From the NCBI GenBank assembly GCA_028583685.1, contig JAMXIF010001194.1, forward strand, positions 3,171,521 through 3,235,520: a DNA stretch of 64,000 nucleotides. Reading direction: 5' to 3'. This DNA comes from Petaurus breviceps papuanus (Eukaryota; Chordata; Mammalia; Diprotodontia; Petauridae). How positions within the stretch are numbered: the stretch's first letter is position 1; every line of letters starts with the position of its first letter. Position numbers and translations under genes: made by a program. The notes beneath the pieces are model-generated. The model did not search any database. It was not told the DNA's origin and saw only the letters and a list, made by a program, of their open reading frames with translations. Positions 52,441 to 62,574 of this stretch are shown piece after piece.

Positions 52441-54060
52441 TCCTTGCCCGAATCCCATATTTCTCCTCCCTTTCTGGCTAAACTCCTTGAGAAGGCTGCC
52501 TATGATAGGTGTCTCTACTTCTCTCCCTCTCTTCTTAATTCTCTGCATTTTGGCTTCTGACCCCATCATTCAACTGAACCTGCTCTCTCCAAAGGTACCA
52601 GTGATATCTTAATTGCCAAATCTAAAACCTTTTCTTAACCCTGTTGGACTCTCTGTGTCTTTTGATATTGTGGATGACCCTCTTTTCTTATCTTTTATCT
52701 AGGTTTTGTGATATAGCTCTCTCCTGATTCACTTCCTGTTTCTCTGACTTCTCCTTTCCACTTTCCTTTGGTGGCTCTTTTCCCAGGTCAAGACCACTAA
52801 TTGTAGGTGTCCCCTATTGGCTATGTCCCGAGTCCTATTCTCTTCTCCCCTTTTATATTATTTTGCCTGATGATGTCATCAGTTCCTATAGATTCAATGA
52901 TCATCTCTAAGCAGATGAATTTCAGATCCATATATCTGGATTTAATTTGAATGACTTAAAGCTTTAATCTCTCTGAATTCCAGTCTTATATCACTGCTTA
53001 TTGGACATCTCAATCTGAATGCTCTATAGTCTTCTTAAACTCAACATGTTGAGTTCACACAGTTAATCATGTTTTCCCTTAAACATTCCCCTCTCCTGAA
53101 TACCACCATCTTCCTAGTCTAGGCTTGAAATCTAGGTGCCATCTTCAACTCTTCACTCAAACTCACCCCACATGTTCAAAGTGTTTCCAAGTCTTGCTGT
53201 TTTGGTCTCTCAACATCTGCTGCTATCCTGGTTACAGGCCCTCATCACCTCTTCCCTAGACATTTCATTGCAATAAGCTGCTGGTTGCTCTGCCCACCTC
53301 AAATCTCTCCTCACTCTAATCCATCCTCCATTAAGCTATCAAAGTGATTTTCCTAAATTCCTAGGTCTGACCAAATCATTCCCCTATTTAATAATTTCTA
53401 GTGGCTCCCTATTATCTCCATGATCAAATATGAAATCCTCTGTTTGACTTTTAAAGCCCTTTGTAACCTGGATCCTTCTAATCTTTCCAGTTTTCTTATA
53501 CTTTACTCAAAAGGGCATTGCCTCAGACAAACGGAGGACTGGGGAAGACCTTAATTTAGAAAGGCCAAGGTCTTCCACTGCATCCCAGGCCATCACCAGT
53601 CCTCTTGACTTCTGTCTTGCCACTGGACCCTGATGACTTTGGAGGAGAAAGTGAGGCTGATGACTTTGCCACAGCTCTTAAATCCAATTCACTCCCAAGT
53701 CAAGACATCACTCTCATGATATCATTGGTTTTCTTTGAGAACGAAGAATGAACAACAACTTTACTGGCCTCTACGTATTCTACAATCCAGTGACACTGAC
53801 CTTCTTCCTGTTCCTTGAAGAAGACTCAGCATCTCCTGATTGTGTCTTTTTATTGACTGTCCCCAAGTCTGGGATTTTCCTGCCTCCCCTTCTTGCTCCT
53901 GGTGCCTTCCCTCAGAGATTACCTTCTATATATTCTGTATAACCTGTTTCCATATGAAAATGACACCCAAGAAGCTCTCCAAAATTCATCTGCTCAAGCA
54001 GGACTTTAAAATGTATGCATAGCAAGCACTTAATAAATACTTGTTGATTGATTAACTAAA
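52440..54060 (+). repeat. L2 LINE, long 3' remnant, interrupted
   Basis: About 1.35 kb of L2: GAGAAGGCTGCCTATGATAG, GACCCCATCATTCAACTGAA, CTAATCCATCCTCCATTAAG, AAATCCTCTGTTTGACTTTT; after the insertion at 53508-53757, ending CTTAATAAATACTTGTTG. No intact ORF. Confidence 0.8.
53508..53757 (+). mobile_element. AAC-tailed retroposon of unnamed family, copy 1
   Basis: A 250-bp insertion inside L2, flanked by ACTTTACT (53500-53507 and 53758-53765). It starts CAAAAGGGCATTGCCTC and ends GAACGAAGAATGAACAACAA. I see no tRNA-type B box. The AAC tail suggests an RTE-class LINE moved it. Confidence 0.65.
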
Positions 54061-54104
54061 AATGGAAGTGGAGATTTCTATTTAGTGATTATAGGAAGAA
54101 GTAT

Positions 54105-54355
54105 CAGCAGCCAGGTGTTTCAGTGGATATAGTGCTGGGTCTCAAGTCAGGAAGACCTGAGTTCAAATCCAGCCTCATACTTACTAGCTATGTGACCCTG
54201 GGCAAGTCATTTAACCCTGTTTGCCTTAGTCTCCTCATCTGTGAAATGATCTGGAGAAGTGATAGCAAACCACGCCAGTATCCTTGCCATGGAAACCCCA
54301 AATGGGGTCACGAAGAGTCAGACATGGCTGACAAACGACTGAACAACAACAAAAG
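54105..54355 (+). repeat. Mar1-type SINE, full length
   Basis: GGTGTTTCAGTGGATATAGT, AACCCTGTTTGCCTTAGTCT, CCCCAAATGGGGTCACGAAG, GACTGAACAACAACAAAAG tail. Confidence 0.88.
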
Positions 54356-54521
54356 CAGCACTGAGACCCTGTTATTCCTTGTGTTGCCCTCTCTCCCCTC
54401 CACGATCTGAGAGTGCTGACAGGTCGCTTTGTTATCTGTCCTCAGACCTGAACACTGCTGTCGATGTAAATATGACCAGCTTCTGAATCATTAAAAGGTT
54501 ACCAAAATCAAAACAACAGCA

Positions 54522-54606
54522 ACAAAGCTAGCAAGTGATACCAGATTTGAACTTGGGTCTTCCTGCCTCTAGGCCCAGTGCTCTATCCACTGTGCTGTCC
54601 AGCTGT
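54522..54606 (-). repeat. SINE head fragment
   Basis: GATTTGAACTTGGGTCTTCC, CAGTGCTCTATCCACTGTGC. Confidence 0.75.
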
Positions 54607-54619
54607 CCATGTGCTGTGA

Positions 54620-54790
54620 CCAGGGGTATGTCAAGAGGCTTGTACCCTCGTTCTGGACATTTGCTTCTATTCCTGTAGTCTAAGATTGTCTCACATCTTT
54701 TTTGGCTACTGTACTTAAACTCATGTTGAGCTCAAGGTCTACTAAAACTCTCAAATAATTTTCTTTTAAAGGTTTCATTGATGTATTTTA
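54620..54790 (+). repeat. L3/CR1 3' fragment
   Basis: TTTTGGCTACTGTACTTAAA, CATGTTGAGCTCAAGGTCTA, ACTAAAACTCTCAAATAATT. Confidence 0.6.
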
Positions 54791-54869
54791 TCTTAAGGTC
54801 ACAATAATTTCTGCTTAGATTTGTTCCTCTTTTTGCTTCTTTCTCCTCTTTTTTTCTTCTTCTTTATGG

Positions 54870-55030
54870 TCCTTAGAGCTTATTTAGTCCAACTCACTCA
54901 TTTTACAAGAGAGGAAACTGAGACCCAGGGAGGGAGAAGTCATTTGCCTAAAATCACACAGTGAGTTACAGAACCAGGACTAGAATCTAGTCCAGTGTTT
55001 TTTACTCTCTAATATTGCCTCCCCTTGTTG
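54870..55030 (-). repeat. MIR-class SINE
   Basis: GAGGAAACTGAGACCCAGGG, AAAATCACACAGTGAGTTAC. Confidence 0.7.
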
Positions 55031-55420
55031 AACTGAAAATGAGCAGTCAATAAAACCAAGAAGATTAAATATCCCTACTCTCCCTAGGTTTTGATGCAAC
55101 TGGTTAAATAATAGACCTAGGAAAGTCAGAGTTTGTGAAGGGGAAGATTGACATGTCCTTAATTACAGACTGGCTAGTGGGTGGCTTGCTAATACTAGGT
55201 TTTTCAATAAATTCCGTGTTTTTAAAGTCCTGCTTGAATGGATAAATTTTGGAGATCTTGGAAATCTTTTTTTTTCATATGGAAACAGATTTAACAGCTT
55301 TTTAAACCTGAGCAGAGAAACCCACATTTCACCTGATAGCTCTGGTCTTAAGGTCTCAAGGTCAGTTCATTTCATCCCTGTGGTCCCTGGTATACTTGGT
55401 CTTGATAAGTCAGAAAGCGT
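55030..55420. other. No recognisable repeat
   Basis: Plain intron sequence. Confidence 0.4.
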
Positions 55421-55424
55421 TTGC

Positions 55425-55570
55425 CTCTCCCATCTCTGGAGGAGACAGTGAGGCTGACAAGGGCAGATCTGCCTCACTTATAGCCAACTCATAAGCAAGT
55501 CAAGACATCACCCTCAAAATGTCATTCGCTCTATCTGAGAAAAAAGGAAGGCGAAAAACAACAAACGCCC
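55425..55570 (+). repeat. AAC-tailed retroposon, copy 2 (3' half)
   Basis: Shares GGAGGAGAnAGTGAGGCTGA and CAAGTCAAGACATCAC with 53508-53757 and ends AAAAACAACAAAC. The 5' half is missing. Confidence 0.6.
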
Positions 55571-55639
55571 AGAAGCTATGCCTGTATTACAGCTAATGTC
55601 CACAAACCAGTAGATCAAGTCTGTGGTGACAACTCTGTC

Positions 55640-55980
55640 CTCCAATTATTTAACTGAGGGCTGCTGTTCTCATCACACACTGTTAGCGGATCGTGTCAGT
55701 GCCGACTGAGGCTGACACCCAGATCATTTGTCCTTGTGTTTACTCTTTTTGTTTCCTACGTTAATTGCTACTTAATTGCAATTACAGGGAAGAAAACATA
55801 AACATCACCAACCTTTGGATGTGCTAAGAATCCCTAATAAGGATTAATAAATAAGCAAATAAATCATTAGGTTGGGAATAGAAATGTCAAGGCAGACATA
55901 ATCTCTTCATTTGCTGATTGCTGATGGAGATTAGCTGGTATTGGTTGGGTGGCAGCTATAATATATTTGTAATAAATTTT
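55640..55980. promoter_or_regulatory. Candidate conserved non-coding element
   Basis: About 340 bp without repeats between two repeats. It holds TGTTTAC (forkhead-like), TTAATTGCTACTTAATTGCA, GGATTAATAAATAAGC and AGCTATAATATATTTG. The density of homeodomain and forkhead words suggests an enhancer; no conservation data. Confidence 0.35.
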
Positions 55981-55984
55981 CAGT

Positions 55985-56115
55985 GCAGAGAGGGCGCATG
56001 ACATAACAGATAGCCTTAGAGTTAGGAAGACCTGATTTCAGTTCTTTTTCTCTAACTCATATGGCCAGTGTGACCACAGCAAATTACTCAACCCTTCAGT
56101 GCCATAGGGAACTTT
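55985..56115 (+). repeat. MIR fragment
   Basis: AGAGTTAGGAAGACCTGATT, GACCACAGCAAATTACTCAA. Confidence 0.5.
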
Positions 56116-56149
56116 TGAAAACCATAAACTGTAGCAGTTATACATTGGT

Positions 56150-56250
56150 ATAGTATATATCTATTTATATATCTATGAGCACATGTTATATATATGCCCA
56201 TGTGTATATGTGTGTATACATATATCCAAACCCATGATTTCATCCATGTA
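56150..56250. repeat. TA/TG microsatellite
   Basis: Imperfect TATATATC and TGTGTATA runs. Confidence 0.7.
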
Positions 56251-56264
56251 GGAAGTTCTCCTAT

Positions 56265-56450
56265 AAGAAAAAGTGCATTGCAACTCAAAATCTTGCGGAA
56301 ATGAATGATGTAAACCAGAAGTTAATAAAGCATTTGATAAAAAAATAAAATAATAAAAATACAATAAAAAAGAAAGAAAAAGTACTTACGTACACATACA
56401 CACATACATATACATACACATATATATGTACACATACATATATAGTTCTC
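56265..56450 (+). repeat. L1 3' tail plus A-rich and CA/TA microsatellite
   Basis: GCAACTCAAAATCTTGCGGA, AAATGAATGATGTAAA, AATAAAATAATAAAAATAC, then ACATACACATACATAT. Confidence 0.55.
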
Positions 56451-56589
56451 CCCTTTATCCACTGAATAGTTCAGTCATCTCAGTTTGGGCTCATGGTCCA
56501 AATTTATCATCCCACAGTTCCCTGGGGACATGTAGATTCTAGATGCTGAGTTAGTGGGGAGAGGACCAGGCTTTCATTAGCATGGTGGG

Positions 56590-56760
56590 AAGAGGAAAAA
56601 GGGTCTCATCTATAAAATGAATGATTTGGTCTAAATTATCTCAAGGAGCCCTTTCAGCTCTGACATTCTCCATTCCATGTTCTAAGGTCTATTGCACCAC
56701 TATCATTTGACTTTCTGCGTTTTTAAGGTCTTTAGCCAACTCTAAATTCTGTAATTCATT
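56590..56760 (+). repeat. SINE 3' end with tandem tail units
   Basis: TCATCTATAAAATGAATG, then GAGCCCTTTCAGCTCTGACA and TAAGGTCTTTAGCCAACTCT units. Confidence 0.55.
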
Positions 56761-56764
56761 GTAG

Positions 56765-57060
56765 AAAGACGGGCATGCGTGTGTGTCTGTGTGGGTGGCC
56801 TGTGACGGTTTTAGCTGGGAAGCAGAAGAAGCCGCCCCAACGAGGCAGAATGTAGCTTCTTGTTCTGGATTGGGACTTTGAGGGGGAGAAGTCTCTGGCG
56901 GGCTTTTGCTGCATCATTTCTGGGAGATATCAGGTGATGTCTTTGAGGGTATCATCCCCTTGCCTCTTCCTGCTGGTGTTGTACCCAGGGGATGGCACAG
57001 TAGGTTGGGGAATGTGGTTAAGAAAATAACAACCATATAGAAATGTACTTATATAAAAAC
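56765..57060. other. No recognisable repeat
   Basis: Plain, GC-richer intron. Confidence 0.35.
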
Positions 57061-57219
57061 ACATGTTTATACAAATAAATATAAATGTAAGCTATTATTA
57101 TGTAGGCTTCACAGTTTACAAAGTACTTTCACATCTGAGAAAGAGATGCAGTCTGCAGTACTGGATTAGCCTTATAGCCCTCATTTTGATACACGCTGGC
57201 TGTGGGACCCTGGGCAAGT

Positions 57220-57440
57220 CATTTAAACTCAGTTACTCAAATAGAAATATAACCTTGCAGGATACAAATTTACTTAGAAAACTACAAATTAACGTTATGT
57301 GTATTGTATTGCATTTTTTGTTTATCTTGCGAAACATTTCCTGTTTACATTTTAACCTGATTCCTACTGCACTCAGGAGTTGGCTGGCCACTAGAGGAGG
57401 GCTGGCCTTCCTGAGTTTGATACTTCTAGGCAGCCCTGTA
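57220..57440. repeat. Diverged hAT-like or related element
   Basis: TTTGCTTGCGAAACATTTCC-like words and CCTGAGTTTGATACTTCTAG recall the element at 44780-45085. A 141-codon plus-strand frame (57063-57488) crosses it but has no recognisable domain. Confidence 0.3.
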
Positions 57441-57544
57441 AGTGGTAGAGCTATCCACCTGCATTGGTGGAGGGCATTTCCTCACTGAGGAATACCTTAT
57501 ACTAATGAAATCACAGGTGTAGGTTTTGCCCCTAACCCTTCATG

Positions 57545-58000
57545 TTAGTCATAGCTTATTTGATTCCCACAGTAGCCCTGTGGGGTAGTTGAAATAAATG
57601 TTATCCTCATTTTACAGATGGGGAAATAGGCTCTGAGAGGTAGAATATCTTATTATCCAACATTATACAGTTTGTTCTTGTTCAGTTGTGTCTGACTGTG
57701 ACTCCATTTGGGGTTTTCTTGGCAAAGACACTGGAGTGATTGGCCATTTCTTTCTCCAGTTCATTTTCCAGATGAGGAAACTGAGGCAAACAGGGTTAAG
57801 TGACTTGCCCAGGGACACACAGTTAGTAAGTATCTGAGGCCAGATTTGAATTTGGGAAGATGAGTCTTCCTGACTCTAGGCCCAGCACTCTATCCTCTGT
57901 GCCACCTAGCTGCCTGTAATCATATAGGTAGTAAGTGGAATAATCAGAATTCAAAACCAGGTCTCCTGAATCTCAGGCCAAGGTATTTTCCCCTATAGCA
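57545..58000 (-). repeat. MIR interrupted by a Mar1-type SINE
   Basis: CCTCATTTTACAGATGGGGA at the left and ATCATATAGGTAGTAAGTGG at the right belong to one MIR; the SINE lies at about 57672-57917. Confidence 0.7.
57672..57917 (-). mobile_element. Mar1-type SINE nested in MIR
   Basis: TTCAGTTGTGTCTGACTGTG, ACTCCATTTGGGGTTTTCTT, AACAGGGTTAAGTGACTTGC, GTGCCACCTAGCTGCC. Confidence 0.88.
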
Positions 58001-58029
58001 CCTGACCTTTAATCTTTATAAATGTTAGA

Positions 58030-58375
58030 CAGGGGGCCTTATAGATCATGCCTCAGCTTAGCTCACAAGCCACCTTAAAGTTCTGTCTGTATGAGGTCTT
58101 TCTTGATTCTTCCAGCTGGTAGGATCTTCCCTCTCAAATTACCAATTATTTATTTTGTATAAATCCTGTATATACTTTTACAGGATATCCCAAAAGTCCT
58201 AGGGAAGCTTAAAGTTTTAGTAGTTTAAAATTGCCCTAAGGCTTTTGGGACACTGTATATATGCCCACATGGTCTCCCTCAGTAGAGTGTAAGCTCCTTG
58301 AGGGCAGGGACCTTCATTTTTGTTTTTGTGCTTGGTTCACAGTAGGTACTTAGCAAGTACTCACGACTGACTCCT
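58030..58375 (+). repeat. L2 3' end interrupted by a MITE
   Basis: GTCTTTCTTGATTCTTCCAG, TGTAAGCTCCTTGAGGGCAG, CACAGTAGGTACTTAGC. Confidence 0.75.
58181..58255. mobile_element. Mariner-type MITE, 75 bp, TA target site
   Basis: Almost the whole element is an inverted repeat: left CAGGATATCCCAAAAGTCCT, right (reversed) CAGTGTCCCAAAAGCCTTAG. TA flanks it at 58179-58180 and 58256-58257, as for Tc1/mariner insertion. It interrupts the L2. Confidence 0.75.
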
Positions 58376-58379
58376 CTCC

Positions 58380-59060
58380 TCCACGTCCCCATCTCCTACC
58401 TCCCACCTCTATCCTAACCCAGTATCCCCGTGCACTTTAATGGTTAGCTCCCTCTTATGTGTGACCACCTCCTCCCATATGCACAATGGAGTCCAAAGGA
58501 CATCACTGTCTTCTCCCCCCACCCTTACAGAAATATCATCGTCTTGGTCCTCCATGATGTCTTTACTCACGGGTGAACTGGATCTAAGTAGGCAGAGCTG
58601 CATAGAGTCGTCAACCTCACTCTTTCTTCCAGAGTCATTGAGGTTCAGTGGCAAGGCAAAAGTCAAGATGACTGGCAGTAGCCTGGGATGCAGGAGATGG
58701 GCTTGGCTCTAAGGGCTCCACAGTGCCTGCCTCAGCCGACTTTATGGCTGTTGGAGCAAATTGTTTTCATGCCCCCATGCAGATGGCAGAAGTCTCCACA
58801 TGCTTGGGGTAGACATCCTCCTAACTCACTGATGGGTCTGAGGCCTATTGTTTACCCTCAATCTAGTTTAGCACATTGGCCAAGGTGATTCACCAAGGTG
58901 TGGCCACTGTGCTTGTGAAGGCTTCTTGGAGCCCCAGGTGAGAGCTGGGTGATGGTGGGTGAGCAGCCCTGAAAAGGGCTCAGCAAGCCCTCACACCTCC
59001 TGAACACCCCAGATACCCCAATCACAAAACCCCTTGGAAAGGATTCAGTCACATTTTGTT
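58380..59060. other. No recognisable repeat
   Basis: Frames of 85-90 codons on both strands (58409-58712) overlap each other without a recognisable domain. Confidence 0.35.
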
Positions 59061-59064
59061 TCAA

Positions 59065-59170
59065 TATAAAGAAAAACTTCCTGATAGTCAGAGCTAGCCA
59101 ACAGTAGAATGAGCTACCCCAAGAGGCAGACAGCTCCCTGTCCCTGGAAGAATTACAGAAACACAGAGCC
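59065..59170 (-). repeat. L3/CR1-like fragment
   Basis: AAAAACTTCCTGATAGTCAG, GAATGAGCTACCCCAAGAGG. Confidence 0.5.
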
Positions 59171-59288
59171 TTAAAAACCTTCAGTCCTTAGTGGGCAGTT
59201 CACTTAGCAGCTCCTTAGTCATGGCCTTGTGACAGACCAGAGCTCAGGTTGTGAGCTAATACTTCAGATGTTCCTATTTTGCCTATCC

Positions 59289-59449
59289 TTGTTTGTTTTT
59301 TTTTTTATTTTTTTTTTGGGGGGGGTTAAGTGACTTGTCCAAGGTCACACGGCTAGTTTTTGTGTTAAGTGTCTAAGGCCGGATTTGAACTCAGGTCCTT
59401 CTGATTCCAGGGCCAGTGCTCTATTGACTGCGCCACCCGGCTGCCCTGA
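59289..59449 (-). mobile_element. WSINE1-like SINE, perfect 14-bp TSD
   Basis: T-rich start, GGGGGTTAAGTGACTTGTCC, CGCCACCCGGCTGCCC. TATTTTGCCTATCC flanks it at 59275-59288 and 59450-59463. Confidence 0.92.
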
Positions 59450-59480
59450 TATTTTGCCTATCCTACAAGAACGTGAGCTT

Positions 59481-59626
59481 GGAGCAGCTCGGTGGTGCAG
59501 TAGGATGGAATACTGGCTCTGGAGTCTCAGGACCTAAATTTAAATCCAGCTTCAGAAACTTGAAACTTACTAGCTGGGTGACCCTGGGCAAGTCACTTAA
59601 TTCCAATTGTCTCAAAAAAAAAAAAA
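59481..59626 (+). mobile_element. WSINE1-like SINE
   Basis: GCAGCTCGGTGGTGCAG, GGGTGACCCTGGGCAAGTCA, CTTAATTCCAATTGTCTC, A tail. Flanks GAACGTGAGCTT and GAATTTGAGCTC look like a diverged TSD. Confidence 0.8.
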
Positions 59627-59639
59627 GAATTTGAGCTCT

Positions 59640-60135
59640 CTGCTAACAAGGATCCTACCTCATATTTTTGTTTCCCTCTCATCACCACTGAACAGAACTG
59701 GGCATAGGCTACTTAAGAGGCTTAAGGATCTGATCTGGTTTGAAGTTGGGTTGAAGGGTGGGTTTGTCTTATCCTATTTAATCACATCCCTTATTTATCT
59801 TTGTGAATGTTTTGGGACTTTAGTTAGCCATGAAGAAGAACTTCCTGATAAGGAAGAATTTAGGGGGGGATATAATCTCAGGCTTCGGGTACACGAAGAT
59901 GGGCCAGACTTACTCTGTTTGGCTGCAAAGGGCAGAACCAGAAGCAAGAGGTAGAGGTTACAGGGAGGCAGATTTGCTTCTACTATGAAAAAGAACTGAG
60001 CTAACTCACAGGACAGTGAAGAATATTGGGATCTTTGAGCCTGCCTATTCTGACTGTACCTGATAGAGACATACCTGACCACCTGACAAGGCCAGCCTCT
60101 GCTTCCTGCAAGGGCTGCTAGAGAGGGAATTCCTG
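59640..60135. other. No recognisable repeat; open frame judged non-coding
   Basis: A 115-codon plus-strand frame (59607-59954) begins in a SINE A tail and has no recognisable domain. Confidence 0.4.

Positions 60136-60139
<4 letters not shown>

Positions 60140-60184
<45 letters not shown>
60140..60184. repeat. (TG)n microsatellite, about 22 units
   Basis: Perfect TG run. The longest dinucleotide repeat in the window. Confidence 0.97.
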
Positions 60185-60185
<1 letters not shown>

Positions 60186-60214
60186 CTGCATGCACATATG
60201 TAACAGTGGTGGTG

Positions 60215-60410
60215 GCAAGGGTGCATTAGATGATTTCCAAAATCCTTTCTATCGTAAAGATTCCATGCTTTGTGATCTAAGGTTCCTCATAGACCTGAAG
60301 TCCTGCTCTTCCAGTGCAGAGCCTATAGTCCAACCCCTTCATTTTTATAAATGGGGAAGCTGAGATCTGGAAAGTTGAAATGACTTGCTTGGAGTCACAC
60401 ATCAACCTGG
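60215..60410. repeat. SINE tail (+) and MIR fragment (-)
   Basis: AGATGATTTCCAAAATCCTT; then CATTTTTATAAATGGGGAAG, TTGGAGTCACACATC. Confidence 0.5.
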
Positions 60411-60429
60411 TTACCTAGGTCGGTCACTT

Positions 60430-61150
60430 CAGAGTCAGTCTTGACTTTCTTCTCATTTACCTCACCCCAAAATCTCATCAATTGCCAAGCCTTATTGATT
60501 CCTCTCTCAGATCTCTAGCATTCAGCCCTTTCATTTCACTGGAACTGCCAAACTCCCAGTTCAGGCCCTCATTTACCTCTCACCTGGAATATTACAATCA
60601 TCTTCTAATAGGTCTCCCTACTTCTTTCCCTTATCTAATCTATTCTCTTGCAAAAATAATCCTCCTATCCCACTGGCTTGACTTGCTAAAAAAACCAAAA
60701 CCTCTTCAAGTGGTTCCCTGGTGGCTCCGCCCTCCACAAGATGGCATTTTGGGGCTCCCACCACTTCGGCCCAAGGGCTTCCGCCATATTGGTGCAATCT
60801 GAACTACCACAACTCTGTTTCACATTGGCCTCCTTCATGCATTCTGTGTTCCAGCCAACCTGGATTACCATTATTCCCTGAACTTGGCATTCTGCTCCTC
60901 ATCTCTTGCCTTTATGCACTTGCCCTGGCAGGGCCTCCATGGCTGGGATGTATTCCTTGATCTCCCAGGTCTCAGCACTCCCTCCTTTTCAAATGACCTT
61001 TTCTTTTTACTTATTTTTGTACATGTTATATTCCTTCATCCCACTCTACTGCCTTCAAAGTAGAGTGTAATCTCATTTAGGGCAGGGACAATTTCATTTT
61101 TGCTTTGTTATCTCCAACACTTACCCAAGGCCCTGGACATAAGGGATAGG
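60430..61150 (+). repeat. L2 3' region, long
   Basis: CTCATTTACCTCTCACCTGG, AATAGGTCTCCCTACTTC, CCCTGAACTTGGCATTCTGC, GTAATCTCATTTAGGGCAGG. About 90 bp near 60708-60800 looks foreign to L2. Confidence 0.75.
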
Positions 61151-61184
61151 ATCGGTCCTGTGGTCTTATCGATGCAGGAAGCTT

Positions 61185-61430
61185 CTGATGAGGAGCTTCC
61201 TCTAGTAATGAAGGGTTAGTGAGTTGCCTTGAGGACTTAGAGAGTAAATGACTTGCTCAGGGTCACACAACCAGTATGTATCTGAGGTGGGACTTATACC
61301 TGGGTGTTCTAGACTTCAAGGCCAGCTCTAGTCATTGGCAGAGAGTTGCCTTGGACAGAAGAGGAATTTAAGTGGCAAAGCTAGGGTTAGTCCACAGGTC
61401 TTCTAATTTCAAACCCAATTCTATTGTTTT
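61185..61430 (-). repeat. MIR-class fragments
   Basis: TAAATGACTTGCTCAGGGTC, CACAACCAGTATGTATCTGA; a second GGAATTTAAGTGGCAAAGC. Confidence 0.55.
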
Positions 61431-61464
61431 TAATTTGCATTTATTCTACTCATATTTATTCAGC

Positions 61465-61560
61465 TCTAGATAGACAGATAGTGATAGACACGAGGATGGA
61501 TGGATAGATAGATGGAAATGGAGAGATGATAGATAGCTAGAGACAGACATAAATCTCCAT
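61465..61560. repeat. (GATA)n-type microsatellite, degenerate
   Basis: AGATAGACAGATAG, GGATGGATAGATAGATGG units. Confidence 0.85.
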
Positions 61561-61574
61561 ATTGTCACCCTGAT

Positions 61575-61695
61575 AAAATGTGCGCTGATTGCAAATAGGC
61601 ATTGTTTCATTCCTTTTTGCATTCCTAGCATCTAACACGATGCCAGGCGCAAAGTACGCCTTTAATCAATACTTGCTGACTGACTGATTGATTGA
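61575..61695 (+). repeat. L2 3' end
   Basis: TTTGCATTCCTAGCATCTAA, GATGCCAGGCGC, GCTGACTGACTGATTGATTG. Confidence 0.65.
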
Positions 61696-61699
61696 GTGT

Positions 61700-62075
61700 T
61701 GGAGCTGGAAGAGGCTGAGGAACAACATTCCATTTGGTTTGTTTGGATCTGTCCGGAGTGCCCTTGGGACAGAATCTTTCTGCTTCTGGCCAGCTGCCTC
61801 TTGCATCACTTGTCAAGCAGGGGGAGGTCCCTTGACAAGACCATCCGGTGGCCTGAAGGCCCATGAGTAGGCTTAGGCAGCTGTATATAGCTGCAGTTGA
61901 TCCTATTATCCCGATCCCCGACTGTCCTTCAGCAGCCCCAGAGCAAGGAGGTAGGAGGAGATGAACTCCGTGGAACTTGGTAGGATTAATTAATTAAGTC
62001 CCTTGGTCCAGGGAAGGGGGAGTGAGGCACTGGTCCTCCAGGATCAGGCTACAGCATGCGGGTTGATGGGATAGT
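61700..62075. other. No recognisable repeat
   Basis: Contains the palindrome GCAGCTGTATATAGCTGC (61878-61895) with two E-box-like CAGCT halves. Confidence 0.3.
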
Positions 62076-62079
62076 GAGG

Positions 62080-62275
62080 AAAGTGTTATAATGGAAAGAC
62101 TACCTGTTGGGAAGCCATGAGTCTTGGGGTCAAGTCTCTTGCCCTTGATTGGCTGTGTGACCTTGGGAAAGTCAGATACTTGACCCTCGTTGGGCCTCAG
62201 TTTCCTCATCTGTAATATGAATAGATTAGACTACATGACCTCTAAGGTCCCTTCCAGTGTTAGTGAACTAATATT
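62080..62275 (+). repeat. MIR-class SINE with single tail unit
   Basis: GGCTGTGTGACCTTGGGAAA, CAGTTTCCTCATCTGTAATA, CTAAGGTCCCTTCCAGTG. Confidence 0.75.
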
Positions 62276-62574
62276 TCCTAATTACCTTCTTTGTTATCTC
62301 TGGGTAAGGAAAATGGGTCTTTTTAGATAGAGACAGCACAATGTAGGGAAGTGAGGACAGGTGAGGGAACGGGGGCTCTAAGGTAACACACATAGCCACC
62401 TTGAGAAAGCAACTGGGCCACCCAAATGAATTTTGTACATTTGGGTTCTCTCCATTTGGGGGCAATTGAACAGGTGGGTACCAGGGGAAGGATTATTTGG
62501 ACATATGCAGCATTAAGAGGGGCTGGTTTACTCATACCTATGGGGAAGATGAAAAGGTGTATAATTAAAATAAT

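Noticed and set aside
57063-57488. A 141-codon plus-strand frame
   Set aside because: It runs through a diverged transposon-like repeat and MIR traces, with no recognisable domain.
59795-60226. A 143-codon minus-strand frame with a His-Thr repeat
   Set aside because: The repeat is the (TG)n microsatellite; no domain otherwise.
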